NCBI RefSeq assembly: GCF_029338235.1
Contig: NZ_CP119785.1
Span: forward strand, 2,666,001-2,730,000
Reading direction: 5' to 3'
Source: Haloarcula rara
GTDB taxonomy: Archaea; Halobacteriota; Halobacteria; Halobacteriales; Haloarculaceae
DNA length: 64,000 nt
The position numbers were made by a program, and so were the translations under genes. Below are positions 33,679 to 41,393 of this stretch, piece after piece (the stretch's first letter is position 1; the number at the start of each line of letters is the position of its first letter). The notes under the pieces were generated by a model that was given only the letters and a program-made list of their open reading frames with translations, was not told the DNA's origin and did no database searches.

Positions 33679-33882
33679 CTCGCGTACGAGAACATCCCGT
33701 GTATCGGTGCGGAGGTCCAGTTACACTTCGGCGGCGTGAAGAAGTCCGGCAACGGTTACCCTTCGGCCCGGGAAATCATCGAGGCTGTCACCGACCGGAC
33801 CGCCTGGACGCTGAACAACTCCAAGGAGATTCAGATGGCCTAGGGGCTCTCCGCGGATATCATCACCGAGGACGATGACTGA
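33679..33882 (+). pseudogene. aldehyde dehydrogenase 3'-end remnant
   Basis: These 67 codons plus stop align without gaps to the last 67 codons of the dehydrogenase at 31684-31887. They differ at 27 codons: 23 silent, three missense (G to E, L to I, P to H) and one nonsense (CAG to TAG at 33841-33843). The reading frame has no start. The excess of silent changes shows that the copy descends from a gene that was under selection, not from a recent local duplication. Confidence 0.88.
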
Positions 33883-33985
33883 GGCCGCCACCGTCTGTGC
33901 GCGGTGTGAAGAGCGGATCCACTCCCGGGGCGGGGCCCCGGTCTGTGACGCCTGCGGGTGGGTGCACTGCCGTGGCGCGGACTGA
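33875..33985 (+). CDS. 36-aa double-CxxC zinc micro-protein, second copy
   Basis: Same length and position relative to the dehydrogenase 3' end as the gene at 31880. C-A-R-C and C-D-A-C keep the four cysteines, and G-W and the terminal C-R-G-A-D are kept, while the linker between them has diverged strongly. No stop or frameshift is present, so it may still be expressed, but its original upstream partner is now only a fragment. Confidence 0.55.
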   Translation: MTEAATVCARCEERIHSRGGAPVCDACGWVHCRGAD

Positions 33986-34031
33986 CCCGCGCTCGTACGG
34001 TACGTACCACCCAAGGCGCTTATTGCGCCGG

Positions 34032-34220
34032 TTAGCTCGCAATACCGACGCCGCCGCCGAGTATAACCTCGCAGTTCCCGCAGGCAATCACGTACATCTT
34101 CTTCGGCGCGCCGAGCGAAAACATTTCGGTCCCCTCTGTATCTATTTCGATAAACTCGACATCGTTGTCGGCCGTGATTGACGCCTCACAACCGGGACAC
34201 GTAGTTTCGTTACTGTGCAT
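34032..34220 (-). CDS. small zinc-binding protein with C-terminal LGGGVG motif
   Basis: A 62-aa protein with C-P-G-C at about 8-11, C-G-N-C at about 47-50 and I-L-G-G-G-V-G at the end. It is a tandem paralogue of the gene just upstream on the same strand (2-nt gap), sharing C-P-G-C, the M-x-x-x-G central part, C-G-x-C and L-G-G-G-V-G. Four cysteines suggest one zinc site. Function unknown. Confidence 0.6.
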   Translation of the reverse strand: MHSNETTCPGCEASITADNDVEFIEIDTEGTEMFSLGAPKKMYVIACGNCEVILGGGVGIAS

Positions 34221-34222
34221 TA

Positions 34223-34405
34223 TTACCCCGCGCCATAGGATCCGACGCCGCCACCCAACATTCGGTTACACTGTCCGCAACTCATGATGAAGTAACTGCT
34301 ATCCATTCCAAAAGTAATGGAAAGCCCTTCGTCTTCATTCATCTCCGTGAACGTAACGTCTCCGGCGGTCGAGACTGTGTTCCCACAGCCGGGACAATGA
34401 GCCAT
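34223..34405 (-). CDS. small zinc-binding protein with LGGGVG motif, tandem paralogue
   Basis: A 60-aa protein starting M-A-H-C-P-G-C-G-N-T; an in-frame Met four codons earlier is also possible. It has C-P-G-C, C-G-Q-C and M-L-G-G-G-V-G, matching its downstream neighbour. Third positions are more AT-rich than in the core genes around it, in keeping with the accessory nature of 31.9-34.6 kb. Confidence 0.6.
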   Translation of the reverse strand: MAHCPGCGNTVSTAGDVTFTEMNEDEGLSITFGMDSSYFIMSCGQCNRMLGGGVGSYGAG

Positions 34406-34476
34406 ACAGATTGTCATCAGCTGACGAGTATATTTATTTTTTTGGGTCGTGGAACGGTTACAACCGGCTGTGATAA

Positions 34477-34554
34477 TGTCCCTTGTCGGCAACGAGAGTC
34501 ACGGCAGAACGGGAGCCCACCGACAAGCCCACCGCTTCAGCGGTGGGTCGCTGA
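34477..34554 (+). mobile_element. vestigial tnpB 3' end (IS200/IS605-type right end)
   Basis: In one frame, after a TAA at 34474-34476, the codons read C-P-L-S-A-T-R-V-T-A-E-R-E-P-T-D-K-P-T-A and then S-A-V-G-R and stop. The P-T-A-S-A-V-G-R ending and the hairpin CCCACCGC-TTCA-GCGGTGGG (34528-34547) are what I remember from the 3' ends of haloarchaeal tnpB genes, where the hairpin also belongs to the guide-RNA scaffold. Only about 25 codons remain. Confidence 0.6.
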
Positions 34555-34664
34555 CACTGGTCGTTTCGCAGTGCCGACGACGCGCTCTGTGTCTCGCACT
34601 CCAATCGTAGCAGAACGCACAGCGTACACCGCTCCTGCGGAAAAGCGAGGCTACAACGGCAGTA

Positions 34665-35711
34665 TCAGTCGTCGGCTTCCGCCGCCGCTTCGGATTCCGC
34701 GTCGGCTTCGGGCAGGTCTTCGAGGTACTCGTCGGCGTCGATGGCGGCCTTACAGCCCATCCCCGCCGCCGTCACGGCCTGCTGGTAGTGGTAGTCGACG
34801 ACGTCGCCGGCGCCGAAGATACCCTCGACGTCCGTCGCGGTCTGACCGCCGCCCTTGCCGCCCTTCGCGACGATGTAGCCCGTCTCGTCCAGTTCGACGT
34901 CGGTGTCTTCGAGGTAGTCGGTGTTTGGTGTGTGGCCGATGGCCATGAACACGGCGCCGACGTCGAACTCAAAGGTCTCGGTCCCCTCGTCGTCGAGGTT
35001 CTCGGAGGGGTACCCCTCGTCGTTCCGGGCGAGGGTGACGTGGTCGACGCCGTCCTCCTGGGAGCCGTGAAGTTCCAGCAGCTCCGTGTTGCGCATAATC
35101 TCTATCTCGCCGGCGTCGACTTTCTTCTGGACCTTGTCTATCCAGTAGTCCTCGGCGCGGAACTCCTCGCGGCGGTGGGCGATGTAGACGGTGTCGGCGA
35201 ACTTCGTGAGGAAGTGGGCTTCCTCCATGGCCGCGTCGCCGCCGCCGACGACGAGCATGTCTTCGCCGCGGAAGAAGGCGCCGTCACAGGTCGCACACGT
35301 CGAGACGCCATAGCCCATCAGCTCGTCCTCGCCGGGGACCCCAAGCGTGCGGGCGCTTGCACCGGAGGCAGCGATGAAGGCGTCGCAGGTGTAGACGGTC
35401 CCGTCCCGGAGCTCCACCCTGAAGGGGCGCTCGTCGTCCTCGACCTCGGTGACGATGCCGTGTTCCAGGTCCGTTCCGAACTGTTCGGCCTGCTCTTTCA
35501 TCTTGTTGATGAGGTCCGGTCCCGACAGTCCTTCGGGGAAGCCGGGGTAGTTCTCGACCTCGCTGGTCAGCGTGAGCTGCCCGCCCGGCTCGTTGCCCTC
35601 CAGGACGAGCGGGTCGTTGTTGGACCGTGCCGCGTAGATGGCTGCGGTGAGCCCGGCGATACCGGTCCCCGCGACGATGAGCCGTCGGTGTTCGATAGCG
35701 TCGTCGGTCAT
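34665..35711 (-). CDS. trxB: thioredoxin reductase-like FAD protein
   Basis: A 348-aa class II pyridine nucleotide-disulfide oxidoreductase. The FAD motif G-T-G-I-A-G is at 15-20, the redox pair C139-A-T-C142 in S-T-C-A-T-C-D-G-A, the NAD(P) motif V-G-G-G-D-A at 155-160, and G-A-G-D-V near the end. It reduces thioredoxins or, in haloarchaea, perhaps bis-gamma-glutamylcystine-linked partners. The C-terminal tail is acidic and Ala-rich (E-A-D-A-E-S-E-A-A-A). Start M-T-D-D-A-I-E at 35711; the open frame to 36083 is rejected as it overlaps the DUF357 gene in antisense. Confidence 0.9.
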   Translation of the reverse strand: MTDDAIEHRRLIVAGTGIAGLTAAIYAARSNNDPLVLEGNEPGGQLTLTSEVENYPGFPEGLSGPDLINKMKEQAEQFGTDLEHGIVTEVEDDERPFRVELRDGTVYTCDAFIAASGASARTLGVPGEDELMGYGVSTCATCDGAFFRGEDMLVVGGGDAAMEEAHFLTKFADTVYIAHRREEFRAEDYWIDKVQKKVDAGEIEIMRNTELLELHGSQEDGVDHVTLARNDEGYPSENLDDEGTETFEFDVGAVFMAIGHTPNTDYLEDTDVELDETGYIVAKGGKGGGQTATDVEGIFGAGDVVDYHYQQAVTAAGMGCKAAIDADEYLEDLPEADAESEAAAEADD

Positions 35712-35813
35712 GGCTCCCGGTTGGGTACGATTCGGTTTGTAGGTTGCGCTGTCGTCCCGGGCGCACACGGCCTGGGGCGACAGGCTTAGGGCTGCCCCGT
35801 CGTTTCCCCGGAT

Positions 35814-36098
35814 ATGGCCGCCGACCTTGCGGAGAAGACCGACCGCTACGAGGGACTGCTCGCCGAGGCCGTAGACGCCGCCGAGATTGCCCCGCCCGAG
35901 GGGACGCCGATGCACGACGCCGCCCTGGAGTGTGCGGAGATGGCGACGTCGTATCTGGCGGACGGCCGCCACTTCCGCGAGGAGGAGGACCTCGTCAACG
36001 CGTTGGCGGCGTTCTCCTACGGACACGCCTGGCTTGACGCCGGTGCCCGTATCGGCCTCTTCGACGTGCCCACAGAGGGGCACCTATTTACGCAGTGA
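35814..36098 (+). CDS. DUF357 family protein
   Basis: A 94-aa all-helical archaeal protein. The family marks are the N-terminal K-T-D-R-Y-E-G-L-L-A-E-A, the middle A-L-E-C-A-E-M-A-T-S-Y-L-A-D-G-R-H-F and the A-F-S-Y-G-H-A-W-L-D-A-G-A-R-I-G-L-F ending. It is widespread in archaea and of unknown function; the fold is a small helical bundle. It is transcribed divergently from trxB. Confidence 0.88.
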   Translation: MAADLAEKTDRYEGLLAEAVDAAEIAPPEGTPMHDAALECAEMATSYLADGRHFREEEDLVNALAAFSYGHAWLDAGARIGLFDVPTEGHLFTQ

Positions 36099-36176
36099 GC
36101 AGTCGGAGCCCAATTCTAGTTAGGTTCTAGGAATGATTTACGTACTATCAGTCCTTTGGCTCTCCTGGGTAATATC

Positions 36177-37010
36177 ATGGAGCCAACAAGACGCGGTGTA
36201 CTGCGGGGTATCGGAGCGGGAACAGCCGTACTGGTGGTCGGGTCCGGGACCGCAGCCGCCCAGGACGACGAGGGAGACGGCGACGCGAAGGTCCGGGTCG
36301 CCCACGCGTCGCCGGACGCGCCGAACGTCGACGTGTTCGTGGACGACGAGAAGGTCCTCGAAGACGTGCCCTACACCACTGTGAGCGGCTACCTCGAACT
36401 GCCCGCGGACGCCTACGAGGTGACTATCGCGGCCGCCAGCGACGCCGAGGAACCGGACGACGCCGAGACGGTCGTCTTCCAAGAGGACGTCACCTTCGAG
36501 GGCGAGGACTACACCGTCGCGGCCATCGGCGAACTGGAGCCAGACGTGAGCGACGAGGAGTTCCGCGTGGCTGTCTACGAGGACAGCCTCGGCGTCCTCG
36601 ACGAGGACACCGGCCGAGTGCGTATCGTCCACGCGTCGCCCGACGGCCCCCCTGTCGACGTGAGGGTCGTCGACGACGACGGGGCGACAGTGCTGACGCT
36701 CGCGGAGGACATCGAGTTCAGCGAAGCCAGCGAAAACGTCGAGGCTGAGTCGGGGACCTACTCCGTCGCGGTGTTCCCGACCGGTGCCGACGAAGACCTC
36801 GACGAGGCTGTCTTCGGCCCTATCGACGTCGAAGTGCGTGACGGAGAAGTACTGACGGTGTTCGCTATGGGCTTTATCACCGAGGACGAAGAGCCGGAGT
36901 TCGAGCTGGTGACCGCCGACGAGGAAGCGGCGCCGTTCGGTCGGGGTGGCGGCCGGGGACGCGGACCGCCCGAGGACGCCGACGATTGCGACACCGACTC
37001 CGACCACTGA
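36177..37010 (+). CDS. Tat-exported DUF4397 protein
   Basis: A 277-aa exported protein. R-R-G-V-L-R-G-I at 5-12 starts a Tat signal that ends near A-A-A-Q. Two DUF4397 repeats follow, each starting V-R-V-A-H-A-S-P-D-A-P-N-V-D-V-F or V-R-I-V-H-A-S-P-D-G-P-P-V-D-V-R. They resemble Ig-like or transthyretin-like surface domains. The C-terminus is Gly/Arg-rich (G-R-G-G-G-R-G-R-G) and then acidic, without a membrane anchor, so it may be secreted. The Met at 36177 matches the Tat layout better than one seven codons upstream. Confidence 0.85.
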   Translation: MEPTRRGVLRGIGAGTAVLVVGSGTAAAQDDEGDGDAKVRVAHASPDAPNVDVFVDDEKVLEDVPYTTVSGYLELPADAYEVTIAAASDAEEPDDAETVVFQEDVTFEGEDYTVAAIGELEPDVSDEEFRVAVYEDSLGVLDEDTGRVRIVHASPDGPPVDVRVVDDDGATVLTLAEDIEFSEASENVEAESGTYSVAVFPTGADEDLDEAVFGPIDVEVRDGEVLTVFAMGFITEDEEPEFELVTADEEAAPFGRGGGRGRGPPEDADDCDTDSDH

Positions 37011-37634
37011 GGGCTACACGCTCGTCGGACGAGTAGGCCTGCCTGGCGGGCGTCTCACGGGGTTGCGTAGTGGGTCTGGCTTCCCGAGTGGTAGCTCCTT
37101 GCAGCCGCCACTGGAAACTGAACGGGCGCAAAAACATCCGGCGGACGACGCCGTGATTTCTGTCTCCGTGTTCGTCTCTCTCGGATTTCTTCCGGTACTG
37201 AGAGCCTAGCTGTCGGCTGTCGCGTCTCAGTAAACTGCGGGAGAAGGCTCGAAAACTGGGGTCATTTGGGTGACAGTCCGGCTCTAGTTAGGTAACTCGC
37301 TTTTTACAATATACGCGTTAAGTAGTGGTGTGCGGAAACTGTCGTGACAGCGCGGATAGCGCTCACCGTCGGTACCTCCGGCCTCGCCGGTCCTGACGAC
37401 CAGCGGCTCCGCGCCGGGCGCTATCGGTATCGTCGCGCTACTGGCGGTCGTCACCGCGGCGCTGCTCGCCGCCCGGAGCCAGTGATAGCCCCGGAACCAT
37501 CGGACTCCCACAATGCGATCCGGTACCACGGGTGCCGAAATCTTTATATGCTTTTCGGACTAACTATAGGTAAGAGAAAATCGGTAAGTGATGTTTGAAC
37601 ATTACGGATAAGGCAATACCGGTCCCCCACCATC
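37011..37634. other. long intergenic region with a possible surface-protein remnant
   Basis: This gap of about 620 nt has no intact gene that I trust. From 37360 to 37485 (+) one frame reads S-G-S-A-P-G-A-I-G-I-V-A-L-L-A-V-V and on through A-A-L-L-A-A-R-S-Q to a stop, like the C-terminal anchor helix of a haloarchaeal surface protein. It has no start and is cut by a stop just upstream. The tfb promoter lies at the right end. Confidence 0.45.
37543..37550 (+). promoter_or_regulatory. tfb: TATA box upstream of tfb
   Basis: TTTATATG matches the haloarchaeal TATA consensus well. It lies 85-92 nt before the tfb ATG, so the mRNA would carry a leader of about 60 nt, unlike the leaderless genes around it. 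No clear Shine-Dalgarno sequence was found in front of the ATG. Confidence 0.5.
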
Positions 37635-38618
37635 ATGAGTGAATCACCAGTACGCAGCAACACGAGGGAACGAACACAGAACAAGAACGTTAGCGAGGAA
37701 GTCGACGAGCAGACGGAGGAGCGCCAGGACGTCTGCCCCGAGTGTGGCGGCGATGTCGCGACGGACACCGAACACGGCGAGACGGTCTGTAAGGACTGCG
37801 GGCTCGTCATCGAAGAGGACAGCATCGACCGTGGTCCCGAGTGGCGGGCGTTCGACTCCGCCGAGCGCGACCGCAAGTCCCGCGTCGGCGCCCCCACGAC
37901 CAACATGATGCACGACAAGGGGCTGTCGACCAACATCGGCTGGCAGAACAAGGACGCCTACGGCCGCTCGCTGTCCAGCGAGCAGCGCCAGAAGATGCAG
38001 CGCCTGCGCACGTGGAACGAGCGGTTCCGCACCCGCGACTCCAAGGAGCGCAACCTCAAGCAGGCCCTGGGTGAGATAGACCGCATGGCCTCCGCGCTGG
38101 GGCTGCCCCAGAACGTCCGCGAGACCGCGAGCGTTATCTACCGCCGGGCGCTGGGCGACGACCTGCTCCCGGGCCGCTCTATCGAAGGCGTGGCGACGGC
38201 CGCGCTGTACGCCTCCGCACGGATGGCAGGCAGCCCCCGGTCGCTCGACGAGATGGCCGTCGTCTCACGGGTGGATAAGATGGAGCTTACCCGGACCTAC
38301 CGCTACATCGTCCGCGAGCTGAACCTCGAGGTCCAGCCCGCCGACCCCGAGCAGTACCTGCCGCGGTTCGTCTCGGACCTCGAGCTCACCGACGAGACCG
38401 AGCGCCGGGCCCGGGAACTCATCGAGCGCGCCCGTCGGGGCGGTCTGCTCTCGGGCAAATCACCGGTCGGGCTCGCTGCCGCGGCCGTCTACGCGGCCGC
38501 CTTGCTCACCAACGACAAGGTGACCCAGAGCGAGGTCAGCGCCGTGGCCAACATCTCCGAGGTCACGATTCGGAACCGCTACAAGGAACTGCTCGAAGCC
38601 GACGACGTTCCGGCGTAG
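37635..38618 (+). CDS. tfb: transcription initiation factor IIB
   Basis: A 327-aa general transcription factor. It binds TBP-DNA and recruits RNA polymerase. The N-terminal zinc ribbon has C34, C37, C52 and C55. The B-reader/linker region is R-G-P-E-W-R-A-F and R-S-R-V-G-A-P-T-T (here K-S-R-V). Two cyclin-like repeats follow, each with the A-A-A-x-Y-A-A/A-R pattern, and the C-terminal helix-turn-helix (E-V-S-A-V-A-N-I-S-E-V-T-I-R-N-R-Y) reads the BRE. Haloarchaea carry several TFBs; which paralogue this is cannot be settled from the sequence alone. Confidence 0.95.
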   Translation: MSESPVRSNTRERTQNKNVSEEVDEQTEERQDVCPECGGDVATDTEHGETVCKDCGLVIEEDSIDRGPEWRAFDSAERDRKSRVGAPTTNMMHDKGLSTNIGWQNKDAYGRSLSSEQRQKMQRLRTWNERFRTRDSKERNLKQALGEIDRMASALGLPQNVRETASVIYRRALGDDLLPGRSIEGVATAALYASARMAGSPRSLDEMAVVSRVDKMELTRTYRYIVRELNLEVQPADPEQYLPRFVSDLELTDETERRARELIERARRGGLLSGKSPVGLAAAAVYAAALLTNDKVTQSEVSAVANISEVTIRNRYKELLEADDVPA

Positions 38619-38677
38619 TCTCGATACTACGGCCGACGGAATCTTTTTGTGAGTTCCCGCGTGTGTCATTGTTACAC

Positions 38678-38857
38678 ATGGAAGAAGCCTATGTGCGATT
38701 ACGCTGTCCGGAGTGTGACAAGGACTGGGAGTCGACCCCGTCGGAGCTCCCGACCCACGACACCGTCTACCACTGTCCGAACTGCCACGCAAGCCGTCGG
38801 CTCGCCGTGTTTACCCGGACTGACCAGGATCTCCAGACCCTCAAAGGCCTGCAGTAA
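38678..38857 (+). CDS. small zinc-binding protein (DUF7836-like)
   Basis: A 59-aa protein starting M-E-E-A-Y-V-R-L-R-C-P-E-C. C-P-E-C and C-P-N-C, about 21 residues apart, make a likely zinc ribbon; the tail is charged and helical. A Met five codons upstream (38663) is less likely because the conserved region begins at M-E-E-A. The family name is from memory. It lies 59 nt downstream of tfb on the same strand. Confidence 0.7.
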   Translation: MEEAYVRLRCPECDKDWESTPSELPTHDTVYHCPNCHASRRLAVFTRTDQDLQTLKGLQ

Positions 38858-38865
38858 GTCGGCGT

Positions 38866-39276
38866 CTAGTCCTCACTCGGCGTGGCTGATTGGGCACCGC
38901 AGGCTTCACATCGCAGCACCGTCACGCCGTTCTCTTTCTCCAGTCGCGTATCGGGGAGGCCACACTCCGAACAGCGGACGAAGCCCTCGACGTACGCCTC
39001 GATAGCGTCGCCGATGCGGTCCGCGTCGAAGGCGCCAGTTATCCGGGCGCGACCGCTTTCGTCGATGTGTCCGCTCGTGCCGACCTCCCGCTGGAAGAAC
39101 TGCAACAGATGACTCGGTTCCCGGCCGAGGCGGTCACACAGCGTCTGGAAGTTCTCGACGACGGTGACCGACCCCTCCTGTCGGACGTCCGGGTCAGGGA
39201 CGGAGAGTCGTTCGTCCGTGCCGGTGACGTCGGACGTCTCGCTCGCCGCTCTGTCGAGCATGTCGTCGTAGTTCAT
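38866..39276 (-). CDS. translation initiation factor aIF2 beta subunit
   Basis: A 136-aa protein with the aIF2-beta/eIF5 fold. The central alpha-beta domain has T-V-V-E-N-F, L-x-R-E-P-x-H-L-L-Q-F-F-x-R-E-x-G-T-S-G and A-R-I-T-G-A-F. The C-terminal zinc ribbon has C102, C105, C123 and C126. The subunit helps aIF2 bring Met-tRNAi to the ribosome. The length is near the archaeal minimum; there is no extra TRAM domain as in the longer haloarchaeal paralogue. Confidence 0.92.
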   Translation of the reverse strand: MNYDDMLDRAASETSDVTGTDERLSVPDPDVRQEGSVTVVENFQTLCDRLGREPSHLLQFFQREVGTSGHIDESGRARITGAFDADRIGDAIEAYVEGFVRCSECGLPDTRLEKENGVTVLRCEACGAQSATPSED

Positions 39277-39451
39277 ACACGGTGGTCGTCGGGCAGTCTT
39301 GAAAAACCTTTCAACCGCGGAGGGGGTTCCCAGACGGCCCCTGATTTCCGGGTGTTCCGGACCTGTTCTTCACGTTCTATCATGTCGGGGGAGTGTGTTA
39401 ACCCCCCTCAGAGTAGTACTATAACCCCTCGGTTTCTAGCAGAGGGTGACC

Positions 39452-39688
39452 ATGAAGAAGCAGGAGCTTATTCACCTTCACGGCCTGCTTGCACAAGTAC
39501 AGAACCACTACGAAGCGGAGTCGGGTTCCGAAGTGGAACACGACGAGTACGCCGAACTCGGCGTCAAGCCGACATCGATCCACAAGTCGAAAACAGACCA
39601 CAAGGCCGCCGTCTTTGCCATCGCGAACGGTATCACCTCGGAGATGACCGCCGAGGAGAAAGAGCCGGTTTCTGCCGCCGCGGACTAA
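39452..39688 (+). CDS. UPF0058 family protein
   Basis: A 78-aa helical protein with the UPF0058 pattern M-K-K-Q-E-L-I-H-L-H-G-L-L, a middle Y-A-E-L-G-V-K-P-T-S-I-H-K-S-K-T-D-H-K-x-A-V, and a charged end. GAGG lies 6 nt before the ATG at 39452, making it better than a GTG at 39446. Archaeal and of unknown function. A CTATAACC sequence about 30 nt upstream may be its TATA box. Confidence 0.85.
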   Translation: MKKQELIHLHGLLAQVQNHYEAESGSEVEHDEYAELGVKPTSIHKSKTDHKAAVFAIANGITSEMTAEEKEPVSAAAD

Positions 39689-39732
39689 GATTCGATTTTC
39701 TCCACTCCGTCTGCTACCCCCGTAGCGACAGC

Positions 39733-40182
39733 TCACTCGTCGATAAGCTCTTCGAACTCGGGGAGCACGTCCCCTTCGGCCGACTCCGTGTCCGCATCCG
39801 CCGTCTCGCTCTCCTCGTCCGTGTCCGTTGCTTCGTCCTCTTCGTCGGGGAGTCGCTCTATCTCTACGATGTCGAGGGGGATGTTCGTCAGTCGCTGCCC
39901 GATCTCCTTGCGCGCGATGCGGGAGGCGTGTTCGTCGCGCTCGACGTTGAACACCGTCATCTCCAGTTCGAGCGCGACGAGGCTCTCGTCGGCCGCGATG
40001 AAGGCCGGTTCGAGCTGCTCGTGGCAGTGGGGACACACTCGCTCACCCATGTTGATCTCGACGTAGTTCAGGTCCGGGTTGAGCATCTCGCCAGTCTTCG
40101 AGATGGCGATGCGGACGGCCTCGTCGGCCGTGCCCACGTCGTAGACCGGGACGGCAGCCTCGACGACAACTCTGCAGTCCAT
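39733..40182 (-). CDS. DUF555/UPF0212 family protein
   Basis: A 149-aa archaeal protein. M-D-C-R-V-V-V-E-A-A-V-P-V begins the conserved region, followed by I-A-I-S-K-T-G-E-M-L-N-P-D-L-N-Y-V-E-I-N and a C-P-H-C site at about 51-54. An acidic tail of about 35 residues follows (D-T-D-E-E-S-E-T-A-D-A-D). No known function. The Met at 40182 is preferred over one seven codons upstream because homology starts there. Confidence 0.85.
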   Translation of the reverse strand: MDCRVVVEAAVPVYDVGTADEAVRIAISKTGEMLNPDLNYVEINMGERVCPHCHEQLEPAFIAADESLVALELEMTVFNVERDEHASRIARKEIGQRLTNIPLDIVEIERLPDEEDEATDTDEESETADADTESAEGDVLPEFEELIDE

Positions 40183-40227
40183 GGCAGTATGTTCACTGGC
40201 CAATAGTAAGAAGGTTCGCCCGGCTGA

Positions 40228-41166
40228 CTAGTCGGCGTCGACGTAGTCGGTGTTCCGACGGGGTGGTTCGTCCGAAAACGGCATCGAGATAGACTCGCTG
40301 CCGAGAATTGCGAACCCAGCGAAGACGACCAGGAAGCCGACGCCAGCGAGCGGTGCGATGGTCTCGCCCAGCAGCGCCCACCCGCCCAGCGTCGACACGA
40401 CTGGGACGACGTAGAACACGAGGTTCCCGTTGGTCGCGCCGGCGCGGTCGAGGAGCCCGAAGTAGGCCACATAAGCCACGGCCCCGGCGAAGACGCCGAC
40501 GTATCCGAGCGCGAGCACGGCGGGGAGGCCCCACTGAATCGCGGCCACGGATTCGCCCGCGCCCAGGCTGAGGACGTGACAGAGCGCCGCACCGACCGGC
40601 AGGCCCCACGCCGTTCGGACCGTGCTGTCGAGCGTGCCACCGCTCCGGCGGATGAGGACGCTGCCCAGCGCGCCGGTGACCGCGCCGCCAAAGAGCAACA
40701 GCTTGCCGATGCCACCGTCGGCGAACATCGCCGGGTCGGGGTTGACGACCAGTGCGACGCCGACGAGGCCGACGGCGAGACCGACCGCGCCGCGCGCCGA
40801 GAGCCGCTCGTCGGAAAGCAGCAGGGCGGCAAAGACGGGGGTCAGAATCGGGTTGAGGCTAAAGAGGATGGCGCCCACGGCGCTGGTCGCGTCCGCCTGG
40901 CCCACGAACAGGAGGGCGTTCGTCAGGCCGAGGACGACCAGCCCGGTCGCGAGGATGCCGGCGATATCCTCACGCCCCGGACGCAGCGCTGCGCCCGAAC
41001 GCGTGAGGAGGACGTAGGCTCCCAGTACGACCGCGGCGACGTCGTAGCGCAGCGCTACGAACAGCAGCGGCGGGAACTGTGCCAGCCCCGCTTTCGTCGC
41101 GACGAAGGTCCCACCAAAGAGGACGCTCACCAGCGCACCGAGCAGGATGGTTTTTCGTGATACCAA
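40228..41166 (-). CDS. EamA/DMT family transporter
   Basis: A 312-aa ten-helix transporter with two EamA repeats. First repeat: F-G-G-T-F-V-A-T-K-A-G-L near 17. Second-repeat marks: A-Y-V-A-Y-F-G-L-L-D-R-A-G-A and L-L-G-E-T-I-A-P-L. The start is a TTG at 41166, preceded at 9 nt by a perfect GGAGGT Shine-Dalgarno sequence (41181-41176), an unusual but well supported start. No ATG or GTG would keep the first helix. It is the third DMT transporter in the window; substrate unknown. Confidence 0.82.
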   Translation of the reverse strand: MVSRKTILLGALVSVLFGGTFVATKAGLAQFPPLLFVALRYDVAAVVLGAYVLLTRSGAALRPGREDIAGILATGLVVLGLTNALLFVGQADATSAVGAILFSLNPILTPVFAALLLSDERLSARGAVGLAVGLVGVALVVNPDPAMFADGGIGKLLLFGGAVTGALGSVLIRRSGGTLDSTVRTAWGLPVGAALCHVLSLGAGESVAAIQWGLPAVLALGYVGVFAGAVAYVAYFGLLDRAGATNGNLVFYVVPVVSTLGGWALLGETIAPLAGVGFLVVFAGFAILGSESISMPFSDEPPRRNTDYVDAD

Positions 41167-41393
41167 TATTATACTACCTCCCGAGGGAGAGTGGAAGGGC
41201 CGGGATACTTCACCAGAAAACCGAAAGAGGGCGACTGTTCCATTGTACTTCCTCGTACGGTGGGCAGCGGTATAGGTCCGTTCAGAAATCCTTACACGTC
41301 GACCGAGATCCGACAGCCTACCCCCTCGATTTCACGGCGTGCAAGGATTTCACGACACGAAAACTGTTTGTGTCGGGCCGGTCACCGAGCGGT

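Noticed and set aside
36115..37293. Direct repeat TCTAGTTAGGT at 36115-36125 and 37283-37293 around the DUF4397 gene, as possible att sites
   Set aside because: An 11-mer pair is expected many times by chance in 64 kb, and no integrase or boundary change in composition supports an insertion.
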